Assembly: GCF_000143415.4 (NCBI RefSeq)
Contig: NW_003314281.1
Span: 1,366,060 to 1,430,059 of the forward strand
From: Selaginella moellendorffii
Lineage: Eukaryota; Streptophyta; Lycopodiopsida; Selaginellales; Selaginellaceae
Direction: 5' to 3'
DNA length: 64,000 bases
In this document: piece by piece, positions 51,980 through 60,900 of the stretch
How the letters are laid out: each line of letters begins with the position of its first letter
How positions within the stretch are numbered: position 1 is the stretch's first letter
Translations under genes and position numbers: made by a program
Notes under the pieces: generated by a model
What the model was told of the DNA's origin: nothing
Database searches by the model: none
What the model saw: the letters and a program-made list of their open reading frames with translations, nothing else

Positions 51980-53151
51980 TTACTCGTACAAATGCTGGCT
52001 CTTTGGCCGCGCGAGGCCGATTGGAACTGGCGAAAAGGACGTGGAAGACGACGCCCAGCGATTCCCAGTGCCAGACTCATGGGCCCTGCGATTCCTTCGT
52101 GGAAGATCCTCACCAATCTCGGCTGCGCGGGGATTTCCATCGCTAACGCTCGAGTGTGACGACGACGACGAAGTCGTGCTTTGCCGCCGCGAGGTGAAAA
52201 GATTCGCGACCGATCGCTCCCACCACCATTTCAAGCTCTTGGTTGCCACCGGGAGCAAGAGGAACGCGAGCCTCAGAGCCAGGAAGCACGCCGCGAGCGT
52301 GAGATACATGTTGCCCTCAAGTAGCTTCTCGGGAGAGATATACGGGCACATACCAGCCGGAGATCTGCCTTGGCTCGAGTGAAGGATCAGAGCTTCCGAG
52401 GATCCTTGAACTTCCGGCGAAAATCCTGGACAGAAGCAAGAATGGATGAAGCTGGAGAGAAAGAGAGAAAGAACTGCGCAAACAAACCAACCTGTCATGT
52501 CTTTGTAGAAGCTCGCCAAGTTCTTGAGATCTTTGGATCCGTGGAAACGAGTCCTGGACTTGGAGGTGAGATGGATCAGTGTTGGGAAGCTATTCACTCC
52601 ATACTTCGAGAGAACACTGCATGCATCGAAACGTTCTTGTGAGTTTCTGTGAGTTTGATCCAGCTCCTCTTTTCATACCTCGGCCTCACGCTCGATTCCT
52701 CCACAGCGATGTGATACACCGACGGATAGATGGAAGACATCGTGTCAAACAATGGCCTCATGAGCTTCGAGAATGGACACCACGACGCGTAGAGCAGTAG
52801 CATCGCGCTGGATTCCACCTTGGACGCCGACCACAAGGAGCTCAGCGTTTGCTCCAGAGTAGCGGAGCTCTCGTTTAGCTAGAACACAAACCAAGACCAC
52901 AAAATCAAATGCGCTCTCTCATCGTAATCCTAGGCGATCGCGATCGATCTTACCTCGAGAACCCGAGGAACAAGGCTCACGCGATTGACGAGCTCCCCGA
53001 TGACGACCTCGTCGGGGGAGTGGAGAAAGATTTGCGCCAAAGAGGGGCGCTTGCAGCACGGCGCCTCCGGCAATCCATCCGACGATCCGAAAGAATGCAA
53101 GGAGAAGAGGAGGAAGAGAGCGTGTAGCAGCAGCCTGTGAGGATCGAGCAT
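51980..53151 (-). CDS. 5'-adenylylsulfate reductase-like (APRL) thioredoxin-fold membrane protein
   Basis: Four exons (53151-52954, 52878-52679, 52616-52492, 52425-51980) give 322 residues. Signal peptide MLDPHRLLLHALFLLFSLHS; a thioredoxin-like domain with LLYASWCPFSKLMRPLFDTM (single Cys, CPFS in place of CxxC), AVEESSV and the cis-Pro loop YGVNSFPTLI; then one transmembrane helix (MYLTLAACFLALRLAFLLLP) and a Ser/Arg-rich cytosolic tail. APRL proteins enter the secretory pathway and lack reductase activity on adenylylsulfate; their job is not known, and with one Cys a disulfide-exchange role is uncertain. An in-frame ATG at 53241 would overlap the divergent gene, so 53151 is preferred. Confidence 0.92.
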
Positions 53152-53232
53152 GGTCTTCTTCCCCGAAAACCCTAGGAGCTGGAATGAAAATTTAGGGCAA
53201 CAAGAAATTTTTTTGGAAGGGAGAAAAGAGCC
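53152..53232. promoter_or_regulatory. 81-bp divergent promoter, APRL / SDR42E1-like
   Basis: Only 81 bp separate the two start codons. The core contains AAAAATTTCTTGTTGC and TAGGGTTTTCGG on the minus strand; AAACCCTAG-type (telo-box-like) motifs are common near plant housekeeping gene starts. Shared control is inference. Confidence 0.45.
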
Positions 53233-55181
53233 ATGGTCCATTTCGTGGAGAGGGAGGGGATCGAGGGCCGGATCTTCCTCGTCACCGGCGGCGCTGGCTT
53301 TGTCGGATCGGCAATCTGCCTGGAGCTCGTCAATCGCGGCGCTTCCGAGGTGCGATCGCTGGACGTGAGCAAGGCATCGCGAAATCTCCCGGCGCTCAAG
53401 GCCAATGGCGTCAAATGCATCACAGGTATGGCGGAAATCTCCGTGAATCGAGCTGCGCAGAGACAGGAAATCGCGAATTTCGCGAGGATTGATGGAAGGA
53501 TTGATGGATTGCAGGTGATGTCCGGCGGAAAGAAGCGGCAGAAAACGCGATCAAGGGCGCGCACTGTGTGTTCCATGTGGCATCGTTTGGGAGCTTGGGC
53601 AAGCAGACGCTCCAGGCCGGGAGGATCGATCAGACCAACTTGGATGGAACTTGCAACGTCATCGATGCCTGTGTCAAGCACGGCGTGGAGAGGCTCGTGT
53701 ACACGAGCACCAACAATGTTATCTTTGGAGGACAGCCTATCATCAATGGAAACGAGGCCATGTCCTACTTCTCGATCGAGCATCACTGTGATCCTTACGG
53801 CCGGAGCAAGGCACTGGCGGAGCAACTAGTGCTACGAAGCAACAACAGGCCTTCCAAGTATGCTTTCTAGATCACCGAGTTTCACTGCTACGCTCTTCCT
53901 GGTCTTTCTACTTCGTGGTCTTCCTGTTCACTGCTAAGTTCTTCGTGGTTTCCTGTTCTTTCTACTTCACTGCTAAGTTCTTGGTGGCTTTCTTGTTCTT
54001 TCTACTTCACTGCTAAGTTCTTTGTGGTTTTGCTGTTCTTTCTACTTCACTGCTAAGTTCTTCGTGGTTTTCCTGTTCTTTCTACTTCACTGCTCGTGCT
54101 AAGCTCTTCGTCGTTTTCTTGTTCTTTCTAATGATTTCTTCGTTTCTTCCCAGAAAAGCAAGCCGCAAGCTCTACACTTGCGCTGTTCGATCGCCTATTG
54201 TCTACGGACCCGGAGAAACACTCCATCTCTCAAGAGTCCTCAGCACTGCCAAGCTCGGGCTTTTCTTTTCCAGAATCGGTGAGAGCAATGCCAGAACCGA
54301 CTTTATCTACGTCGACAATCTCGTGAATGCGCATCTACTGGCTAGCATGGCGCTCCTCGACGATGTTCCTGGAACTGGAGGCGTTCCCACGGCAGCAGGA
54401 AAAGCTTACTTCGTCTCAGATGGTACTTCACAGCCAATTCTCTTTTAACCATTAACACAACGAGCGTTTCTTTTTCACAGACGCGCCAACGAACTACTTC
54501 GAATTCGTCCGTCCTCTCGTGGAAGGCTTGAACTACAAATTTCCACAGAGGGAGCTGAGCGTGTCGGCTGCTTTGAGATTCGCATGGTTTTTCTGGGGAC
54601 TCTATGGATTGCTATATCCATGGTTGGAGAGATCGTGGATTCCAGATCCACTCTTACTTCCTTCCGAGGTTCACAAGGTTCGCCAACTCTTATTTTTCTC
54701 TTCTTGAGTCTAAATTGTCTCTCTTGAACAGGTTGGAATCACACACTACTTTTCCTCTCTACGAGCACGCCAGGAGCTTGGCTACGTCCCGCTCATCGAT
54801 CAGAAGGAAGGTCTGGAGCGAACGCTTGCCTACTTGAAAGAGAAGAAGCACAGAGAGCTCGAAACGCCAACTTTCGGCTGGTGGATCGGCATCTTGGCGG
54901 CTATGTTTGCTTTGTTTTGCTCGGCCTTCGTGCCTGACCCCTTCATGGGACCATTCGAGTGCGTGCGGAGCCTGGGAATCCTCCTCCACGGCTCGGTCCG
55001 GAACCTCAAGCTGGTGTTCCTCACCGCGTGCCTCGCTCACGCCGCGGAAGCTAGCTACGCCTGGAAGCTCGCAAAGTCTGTGGATCCCGAGAACGCGAAG
55101 GGATGGTTCTGGCAGACGCTAGCGCTCGGCTTCCCGTCCCTCAGGCTGTTGCTCGCGAGATCCAAGCGGAAGAATGCGTGA
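53233..55181 (+). CDS. SDR42E1-like 3-beta-hydroxysteroid/sterol dehydrogenase family protein
   Basis: Exons 53233-53425, 53515-53857, 54154-54422, 54481-54677 and 54732-55181 give 483 residues. NAD(P)-binding Rossmann start FLVTGGAGFVGSAICLEL, then FHVASFGSLG, YTSTNNVIFGGQPIINGNEA, catalytic YGRSK (YxxxK), RSPIVYGPGE, FIYVDNLVNAHLLAS, YFVSDGAPTNYFEFVRPLVE. This run of motifs is specific to the SDR42E group of extended short-chain dehydrogenases, related to sterol C-4 decarboxylase. The C-terminus has hydrophobic segments (WWIGILAAMFALFCSAFVPD), fitting an ER membrane protein. The substrate (probably a sterol or related lipid) is inference. Intron 2 is long and repetitive. Confidence 0.93.
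53921..54130. repeat. 40-bp minisatellite in an intron of the SDR42E1-like gene
   Basis: The unit TCTACTTCACTGCTAAGTTC with the next 20 bases recurs with an exact 40-bp period at 53961, 54001, 54041 and 54081, with imperfect units on both sides (about five in all). The array accounts for most of the 296-bp intron. It is pyrimidine-rich on the coding strand, so it may also act as an extended polypyrimidine tract. Confidence 0.88.
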
Positions 55182-55454
55182 AGAGATGGCAGAAAGAAGC
55201 TCCCTGGGAAGAGATGGATCGAAAGAAGTTCTCTGGGGAGAGATGGATAGAAAGAAGTTTCCTGTGAAGAGTGGGGAATTTTTCGAGAGAAGTAAAATCT
55301 TTGTTTAGAGCAGCTTGGCGAATCAAGAAGAATGTTATGGTGGAAGTCTCTGTTCTAAGCTCTCGAAAGTAAAAGACAAAAGAGCAATCCCAATCTCCTG
55401 TGACAGTGGAATTAAAAAAACTTGGGCACGCTCATGGTCGGTTGATAGATCACA

Positions 55455-56229
55455 TCAGCCAGCGATGAGAGCGTACAGTGACAATTCCAGAGATTCCCTG
55501 GCCAAGTGCCTGATGTCCAGTGCCTGGATAGAGAAAAAGAAGTGAAGAAGAACCAAAAAGGAAACTCCAGATAATAGAAGAAAGATCTAGATTTCTTATA
55601 CCTTGCTGCGAATGCAAAGACTAGCCATGGCTGGACGGTTCTTGGATCCCGGTCCCGGCGCCGATAATTCTCCTCGATCGATCGAGATGGTCGCGTCCTG
55701 AACGAGCAGCTGGTGCTGCCGCAAGATCCACAGCACGCTCAGCACCAAGCCCTGGCGCATACTGCAGCTCATGCTCAAGAACACGTCGGATTCGCAGATG
55801 TGGAGCCCCACGGGGCCGCCGCCACGATCCATCGCCGGCAGCGAGGAGCTTGCGATCATCAAATTCCTTGACTTACAGCGGCGTCGATCCTCGAGCACGG
55901 ATTTCCTGAGCGCCAGCTCCTGGATTTGGCGCTGCAGTGACTGGATCAGCGCCATTGCCTCGGCGATGACCTCGCATCGATCCATCTGTACAGCAAAGAA
56001 GCAAGCAAAGCATTTAGCCCTTTCTGAGAATCCTAGCGATCGATCGAATGTGATGGATGGAGCGAGAGATTACTACCTTCCAGGAATGCGATTGGAGCGG
56101 TAGCAGCAGGCGCAGTCGATCATACAGCTCCTGGACCTCCTTCCGCCGCTCGCGCTCCGACCAGATGTGATTGATCCGCTGCATGTAACTCCGGCTCCGC
56201 CCTCCCTGCGCCGGGATTAGATGATCCAT
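55455..56229 (-). CDS. Small bHLH transcription factor
   Basis: Three exons (56229-56077, 55985-55602, 55523-55455) give 201 residues. The basic region and helix 1 are NHIWSERERRKEVQELYDRL, with the His-Glu-Arg set needed for E-box binding; the loop is SHSWKMDRCE and helix 2 AEAMALIQSLQRQIQELAL. The C-terminal part (VGLHICESDVFLSMSCSMRQ, LVLSVLWILRQHQLLV) resembles the ACT-like dimerisation domain of plant bHLH proteins. The third exon (ALDIRHLARESLELSLYALI) is inferred from a good acceptor at 55524; without it the protein would stop two codons into the intron. TATA-like AATATTTATAA (minus) lies near 56300. Confidence 0.85.
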
Positions 56230-56438
56230 GGCCGCGATCCTCCTCCTCTCGCGCGAAGTCTTCGAAATCTTTTGGAATAGTCAAGCACCAAAGGAATTAT
56301 AAATATTCCGAACTTTCTTTCCAGGGAATCACACCGTACGCGCGGTGTTTATGATCTGTATAGAAGGCCAGACCCGTGGTACGATGCTTGCAATGCCCGT
56401 GAACGCCTGGGCGAAGTCCGTGGATCATGCCTTGGCTT

Positions 56439-57199
56439 CTACCTCATGAAGCACTGCCAGACGACGCAGCCAAGATCGCCATCCATCATAGGGCTTTGAC
56501 CGTGTGATTGTAGCGATGCTGATGATCCAGCACCAGACGTCGCCGCTGGAGGCGAGGCTGATTCTTCTGCTGGATTGCCTTGGAGGAGGTGAGTATCATG
56601 AAACTCTTCTCCTGCGGGGTCTGGAATCTCCAGCGTGGGAGGAGATGGAGATGGGTCGCTTCTTTCATGATCTTGAGAAACGGGTGAGTGGGCTACAAGT
56701 GCCTTGTTCCTGATGCGCGAGTTCCACTGGTTCTTCACATCGTTGTCTGTTCGTCCGGGAAGCTGGGAAGCAATGTAAGCCCACCTGTGATTGATATCAG
56801 TGATGAGGATAAAAAAGTGATGGTGCCGGATCAAACACCTGTTTCCAACAAGCCCATGGAGCTCGATGAGCTTTTGATTCTCCTCGTCGCTGAATTTCCC
56901 ACGTTTAAGGTCCGGCCTCAAGTAGTTCACCCACCTTAGTCTACAGCTCTTCCCACTTCTTTGGAGCCCTGCAAGAAAGCAGCGAAATCGGTTCTATAGA
57001 AAACTTCGTGAGTGAGATCGTCAATCAAACCCGCAAGCTTGGGAACAGTGGTCCATACGTTTCCACACCCGTGCTGCAGTATGAAATTCAGCAATAGCTC
57101 GTCCTCTTCGGGCGACCACAGTCCCTTCCTCACGATCGAGCTCGAGCTCGTCGCGCATCCCAATTCATGATCGTCGGGTTGTTCTCTTCTCGAGACCAT
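56439..57199 (-). CDS. R2R3-MYB transcription factor
   Basis: Three exons (57199-57031, 56968-56839, 56784-56439), 214 residues. R2 is [20 protein letters not shown] with [21 protein letters not shown]3 is [20 protein letters not shown] with [20 protein letters not shown]. Introns sit in the classic plant MYB positions (after the GL of R2, and in R3 before RWAYIA). The third-helix residues are typical of MYBs binding AC-rich elements. The C-terminus is short, Pro/Ser-rich and without a repression motif I can name. Subgroup (for example secondary-wall or epidermal) is not assigned. It lies 209 bp upstream of the bHLH gene on the same strand. Confidence 0.93.
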
Positions 57200-58062
57200 G
57201 GATCGGTGAAGAACTTTGTGACAAGGATTTCAAAGAAGATGAATTCATTTCAAGCTTGCTCTTTTGGTCATGGATCAAACTCATGGAAGGACAATATCAG
57301 TTGACACACATTTCTCACATTCCAACCACCATACACAAAAACATGGTAATGTTTTCATTTTTTTTCTTCTGTCTTCTTCTGTTTGTCTCAGCTTCATATT
57401 AAGAATCTCACAATAACTTTATTTTCTACTGTCCCAAGGTACAAAGCTTGAAAGTCCTTTCCGCAAAGCTGGCCCTTTGACAGAGATTGCAAGATTGAGG
57501 CCAATGTTTTAGATCTATACTTCTGAGTACAGTGTTCACCTTTTTTGAGTCGTAATACCTTAAGATGAAAGTACTATATAAAAATAAATTCTAAAAATCC
57601 AGTTTCTAAAATCTTTTTTGTGACAGAGAAATGATAAAAGAAATGCATTATGTCAAGTAACACATATTGGATTATAACTCATGCTTGAAAAAATTCACTT
57701 CAAAATATATACCATCTTAGCAGTATATGTCAAAACAATTAATATGCATCACAGAATGTTTTTCTTAGAAGAAACTCACTCAGCTTGAAATAATTTTAGT
57801 ATTTTCTTTTGGAATTTTTTTAACCAAGAATAGCATCATGTTTAGGTTCAGGTTTAGTAAATCAAGGAACGTTTAGGTTCAGGTTTAGGGGGTTTTAGCG
57901 ATGAGTATAAGTATATTCTAGGCATCAAAAATCACCTGAGACAAGGAAATGGATTTTTTGATAAAAGGGAGAAGATGTGGAAATAGTGGTTATAGCAGCA
58001 AAGTATGGATATAGTTGCCTCCAATTTTCATGTTTGAACTTCATGTCATATATATATATATA
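57200..58062. other. AT-rich intergenic region left of the gypsy element
   Basis: Nothing coding recognised. The left 150 bp are probably the MYB promoter. A 19-bp phrase, GTTTAGGTTCAGGTTTAG, occurs twice (57840-57885); it resembles plant telomere units but is not an array. A short TA microsatellite (58046-58062) abuts the LTR. Confidence 0.4.
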
Positions 58063-58236
58063 TGTGAGGGCCAAGTGTACGGCTACGATGCCGTATACTA
58101 ATATTAGCGTAGTGGATTTTGGTAGCCGTCGGATTGGTTTCAATCCGGACCACTCACTCCTGTATATAAGCTAGGGTTTTTGGGTTAATTGAGATGCACA
58201 TTTCTGTATTCCCTTTCCATATTCCATACACTCACA
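58063..58236 (+). repeat. 5' LTR of a Ty3/gypsy retrotransposon
   Basis: Begins TGTGAGGGCC and ends ACACTCACA, so the termini form the inverted pair TGTGAG/CTCACA. A TATATAAG box lies at 58163-58170. One base after the LTR is TGGTGGAGGTGAGG, which starts with TGG as a tRNA primer-binding site should; I did not match it to a specific tRNA. At 174 bp it is short for a plant LTR. No matching 3' LTR is in the window. Confidence 0.65.
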
Positions 58237-58468
58237 TTGGTGGAGGTGAGGGGCACCTTTGATTGTCCCTGGGGAGTGCTTGGATTTGGGATTTTGGTTT
58301 AGATCTAGCTTTTGCATTGTCTAGATCTAGTTTTTTCCATTTCCTTTCTTTTGTTCTTTCCTTTCAGGATTTTGGTTTAGATCTAGCTTTTTGCATTGTC
58401 TAGATCTACCATTTCTTTCCAGCTTTTGTCATTTCTCTTCTTTTGCTCTTTCTTTCTCATTCATTTTC

Positions 58469-59401
58469 ATGGCCGATCCGCAATCTCCTCCTTTGACTCT
58501 AGAGCAGCAGTTGGTTCAATTGCTTGATGCTATGCGCCTGCAATTGAACAACCAAACTCAGTTGATGGCGGCGTTCACGGCACATGGTACAACTCCTCCT
58601 GCTTTTGGTGCCAATCCTCGCGTTCGGCCGGAGTTCTTTCGTGGGAATCCTGGGGATGATGTGTACCATTGGTTCGATCACTTCACGGTGATTGCCACAT
58701 ATCATTCTTGGGATGATGCTCGACGTTTGCGTGAGTTCCCCACATGTCTTCAAGGGACGGCATTGCAGTGGTACAATGGATTGAGCGCAGCTACTCGTGG
58801 CGATTGGAGTGTTCTTCCGGACGTCTTCAAACGCGCCTTTGGACACGCCGACGATTGTGATGATGCCTTCCAACAATTGCATCGTCTTCGCCAAGGGCCA
58901 TCTGAGTCGGTGATGCAATTTGGCGTTCGTTTCCGAAGTCTTTTGCTTCGTGCGGAGCCAAATATGTCAGAGCGGATCAAGCTAGGAATGCTGTGGCCAG
59001 CACTTCGTCAAGATCTTGTCGAACTTGTGCATGCACTTGCTCCTGCCACTCTTGACGATGCTCTTCGCTTGGCACAACGTTATGAGACGTCGCCTCTTCC
59101 ACATCTTGCTACACGTCCTTCAGCTCCACTTCCTATGAGTGATGGTCCTGTTCCCATGGAGGTTGATGCTGCTGCTACTCGAGTCCAAGGACAAGGGCGA
59201 GGACGTGGTCGTGGCCGTGACATTCGTTGCTGGGCGTGTGATGAAGTTGGTCATACTTATCGGCGTTGTCGGCGCTTTCCGGATTGGCAACCTCCATTTC
59301 CTGGGTGGAGACCTTGGCGTCAGCAACGTCCCGTTGGTGCTGCTGCGGTGGAAGGTTTGGATACCGAGGTGCATTCGGGAAACGAGGAGTCGCGCGAGTA
59401 A
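58469..59401 (+). CDS. Gypsy gag polyprotein
   Basis: About 310 residues from the ATG at 58469 (MADPQSPPLTLEQQLVQLLD). The core has FRGNPGDDVYHWFDHFTVIA, LQGTALQWYNGL and FGVRFRSLLLRAEP, the usual capsid pattern of plant gypsy elements. An Arg/Gly-rich patch (GQGRGRGRGRD) leads to one CCHC zinc knuckle, CWACDEVGHTYRRC, which binds RNA. It overlaps pol by 136 bp in the -1 frame. Confidence 0.9.
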   Translation: MADPQSPPLTLEQQLVQLLDAMRLQLNNQTQLMAAFTAHGTTPPAFGANPRVRPEFFRGNPGDDVYHWFDHFTVIATYHSWDDARRLREFPTCLQGTALQWYNGLSAATRGDWSVLPDVFKRAFGHADDCDDAFQQLHRLRQGPSESVMQFGVRFRSLLLRAEPNMSERIKLGMLWPALRQDLVELVHALAPATLDDALRLAQRYETSPLPHLATRPSAPLPMSDGPVPMEVDAAATRVQGQGRGRGRGRDIRCWACDEVGHTYRRCRRFPDWQPPFPGWRPWRQQRPVGAAAVEGLDTEVHSGNEESRE

Positions 59402-60900
59402 TGGAGGGACCTTGCGCGAATAAGTTAGTGACCCCTCCATCTTTCTTTCGGGAGTATCATCAAGGGGTTCACTCGGCACCGGTTCATCCAGTGTTTACTT
59501 TCCAAGCTCGTTTTTATAACAAGAGGTCTCCTATTCTTCTCTCCGTGTTGGTTGATATAGGTTCGAGTTTATCTTCTATTGCTCGACCTGTTGCCACACG
59601 TTGTCGTCTACACTTGCGTCGTGCGGCGGATCCAGTTTTCATTCTTTATGGCAACGGCCGTACACATGCATGTGCACGAGATGAGGCGGACCTGGTTGTG
59701 CGTGTGGGCGATCTCGAGCTTGAGTTGCAGTCGTTGCGGGTGGTGCCGAGTCAAGCTTTTGACCTCATTCTTGGTATGGATTGGTTGCAGCACAATCATG
59801 CCAAGTGTGACTTTGAGGCTTTTCCCCCTTGTCTCATACTTCCTTATGTTTCATCCATTCCTCTCACTTCCGTACCTCTTCGTCCCTCTACTTCTACCTC
59901 TGCTTCCATTACTTTTGTTCCCCCATTATTTCCTCTTGTGTTTCCATCTTGTTCTGCTCTTCCCTTTTCCGATCCCTCCGATGATCTTTGTGTTGCAGCT
60001 GTTGACCAGCTCATAAAGGAGTATTCTGATCTCTTTGAATTTGACCTATCGTCTGGGGCCAAGATTGCCACACGTCATCCCATTCCAACCGGGGATGCTC
60101 GTCTAATCAAGGTTCCTGTTCGTCGTCGGTCACCCAAGGAGATCAAGATTTTACGTGCAAACGTCAAGGACATGTTGGAGAAGGGTGTTATTCGGAAGTC
60201 GCGGAGTCCTTGGGCATGTGAACCTCATCTTGTGACGAAGCCTGATGAGAGTATTCGTTTCTGCATCGACTATCGTCCGTTAAATGAAGTGACGATCCCG
60301 GACGTGTACCCTCTTCCTCACACTGCTGATCTCTTGGATCGTTTGGGGCGAAGTCGTTGGTTCACCAAGCTAGATCTTGCTTCTGGGTATTGGCAAGTAC
60401 CGATGGCTGAAGACGATATTCCTAAGACTGCTTTTCGTACACCATTTGGTTTGTACGAGTTTTTGGTGATGCCGTTTGGTTTGAACAATGCTCCAGCAAC
60501 TTTTCAGCGAATGATGGACGAGGTTCTTTGCGATATGCCGGAGGTGACGGCTGACTTCATTGATGATGTCTTGATCCACTCGGAGGGGACGTGGGAGGAG
60601 CATGTTCGTGATGTTTGTAAAGTGTTGGATCGGCTACGCGACGTTGGTTTAAAGCTAAAGCGGTCGAAGTGCGTGTTTGGGTCCAAGGACACAACTTATC
60701 TTGGGTACCGTATTTCTCGTGAGGGTTTGCAAGTTGATCCTGACAAACTTGTGGCTGTTCTAAAGTTCCCTATTCCGAAGTGTGTGAATGATGTGCAGCG
60801 CTTTTTGGGTAAGGTGCAGTATCTCGGTCGTTTTGTGGATCATCTTTCCGATCGCACTTTACCATTGCAAGCATTGCTGAAGTCATCAAACCCATCTTGA
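59266..60900 (+). CDS. Gypsy pol: protease and reverse transcriptase, truncated
   Basis: Open frame in -1 relative to gag; there is no need for its own ATG if made by frameshift. Protease: VDIGSSLSSIA (DIGS in place of the usual DTG/DSG) and LILGMDWLQ. Reverse transcriptase: IRFCIDYRPLNEVTIPDVYP, KLDLASGYWQVPMAEDDIPK, PFGLNNAPATFQRMM, FIDDVLIHS (catalytic YxDD seen as FIDD). It ends with VQRFLGKVQYLGRFVDHLSD and a stop created at the truncation, at the start of RNase H. Confidence 0.9.
   Translation: MSALSGLATSISWVETLASATSRWCCCGGRFGYRGAFGKRGVARVMEGPCANKLVTPPSFFREYHQGVHSAPVHPVFTFQARFYNKRSPILLSVLVDIGSSLSSIARPVATRCRLHLRRAADPVFILYGNGRTHACARDEADLVVRVGDLELELQSLRVVPSQAFDLILGMDWLQHNHAKCDFEAFPPCLILPYVSSIPLTSVPLRPSTSTSASITFVPPLFPLVFPSCSALPFSDPSDDLCVAAVDQLIKEYSDLFEFDLSSGAKIATRHPIPTGDARLIKVPVRRRSPKEIKILRANVKDMLEKGVIRKSRSPWACEPHLVTKPDESIRFCIDYRPLNEVTIPDVYPLPHTADLLDRLGRSRWFTKLDLASGYWQVPMAEDDIPKTAFRTPFGLYEFLVMPFGLNNAPATFQRMMDEVLCDMPEVTADFIDDVLIHSEGTWEEHVRDVCKVLDRLRDVGLKLKRSKCVFGSKDTTYLGYRISREGLQVDPDKLVAVLKFPIPKCVNDVQRFLGKVQYLGRFVDHLSDRTLPLQALLKSSNPS
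59377..59383 (+). promoter_or_regulatory. Candidate -1 ribosomal frameshift site GGGAAAC
   Basis: The heptamer G GGA AAC sits in the gag frame in the X XXY YYZ register required for -1 slippage, 16 bases before the gag stop, inside the gag/pol overlap and moving ribosomes into the pol frame. A downstream stem or pseudoknot would be expected; I did not fold it. Confidence 0.6.

Larger units (their letters stand above)
58063..60899 (+). mobile_element. Ty3/gypsy retrotransposon, plus-strand copy truncated in RNase H
   Basis: Order: LTR, leader with a 40-bp direct repeat (GATTTTGGTTTAGATCTAGC at 58290 and 58370), gag, protease, reverse transcriptase, start of RNase H. Sequence homology to the family ends at 60899, where it meets the tail of an inverted relative. 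Integrase and 3' LTR are missing. Gag and pol frames are both open, so the truncation is recent. Confidence 0.9.

Noticed and set aside
57840-57890. Possible interstitial telomere repeat (GTTTAGG-like)
   Set aside because: Only a duplicated 19-bp phrase with TTCAGG in between, not a TTTAGGG array.
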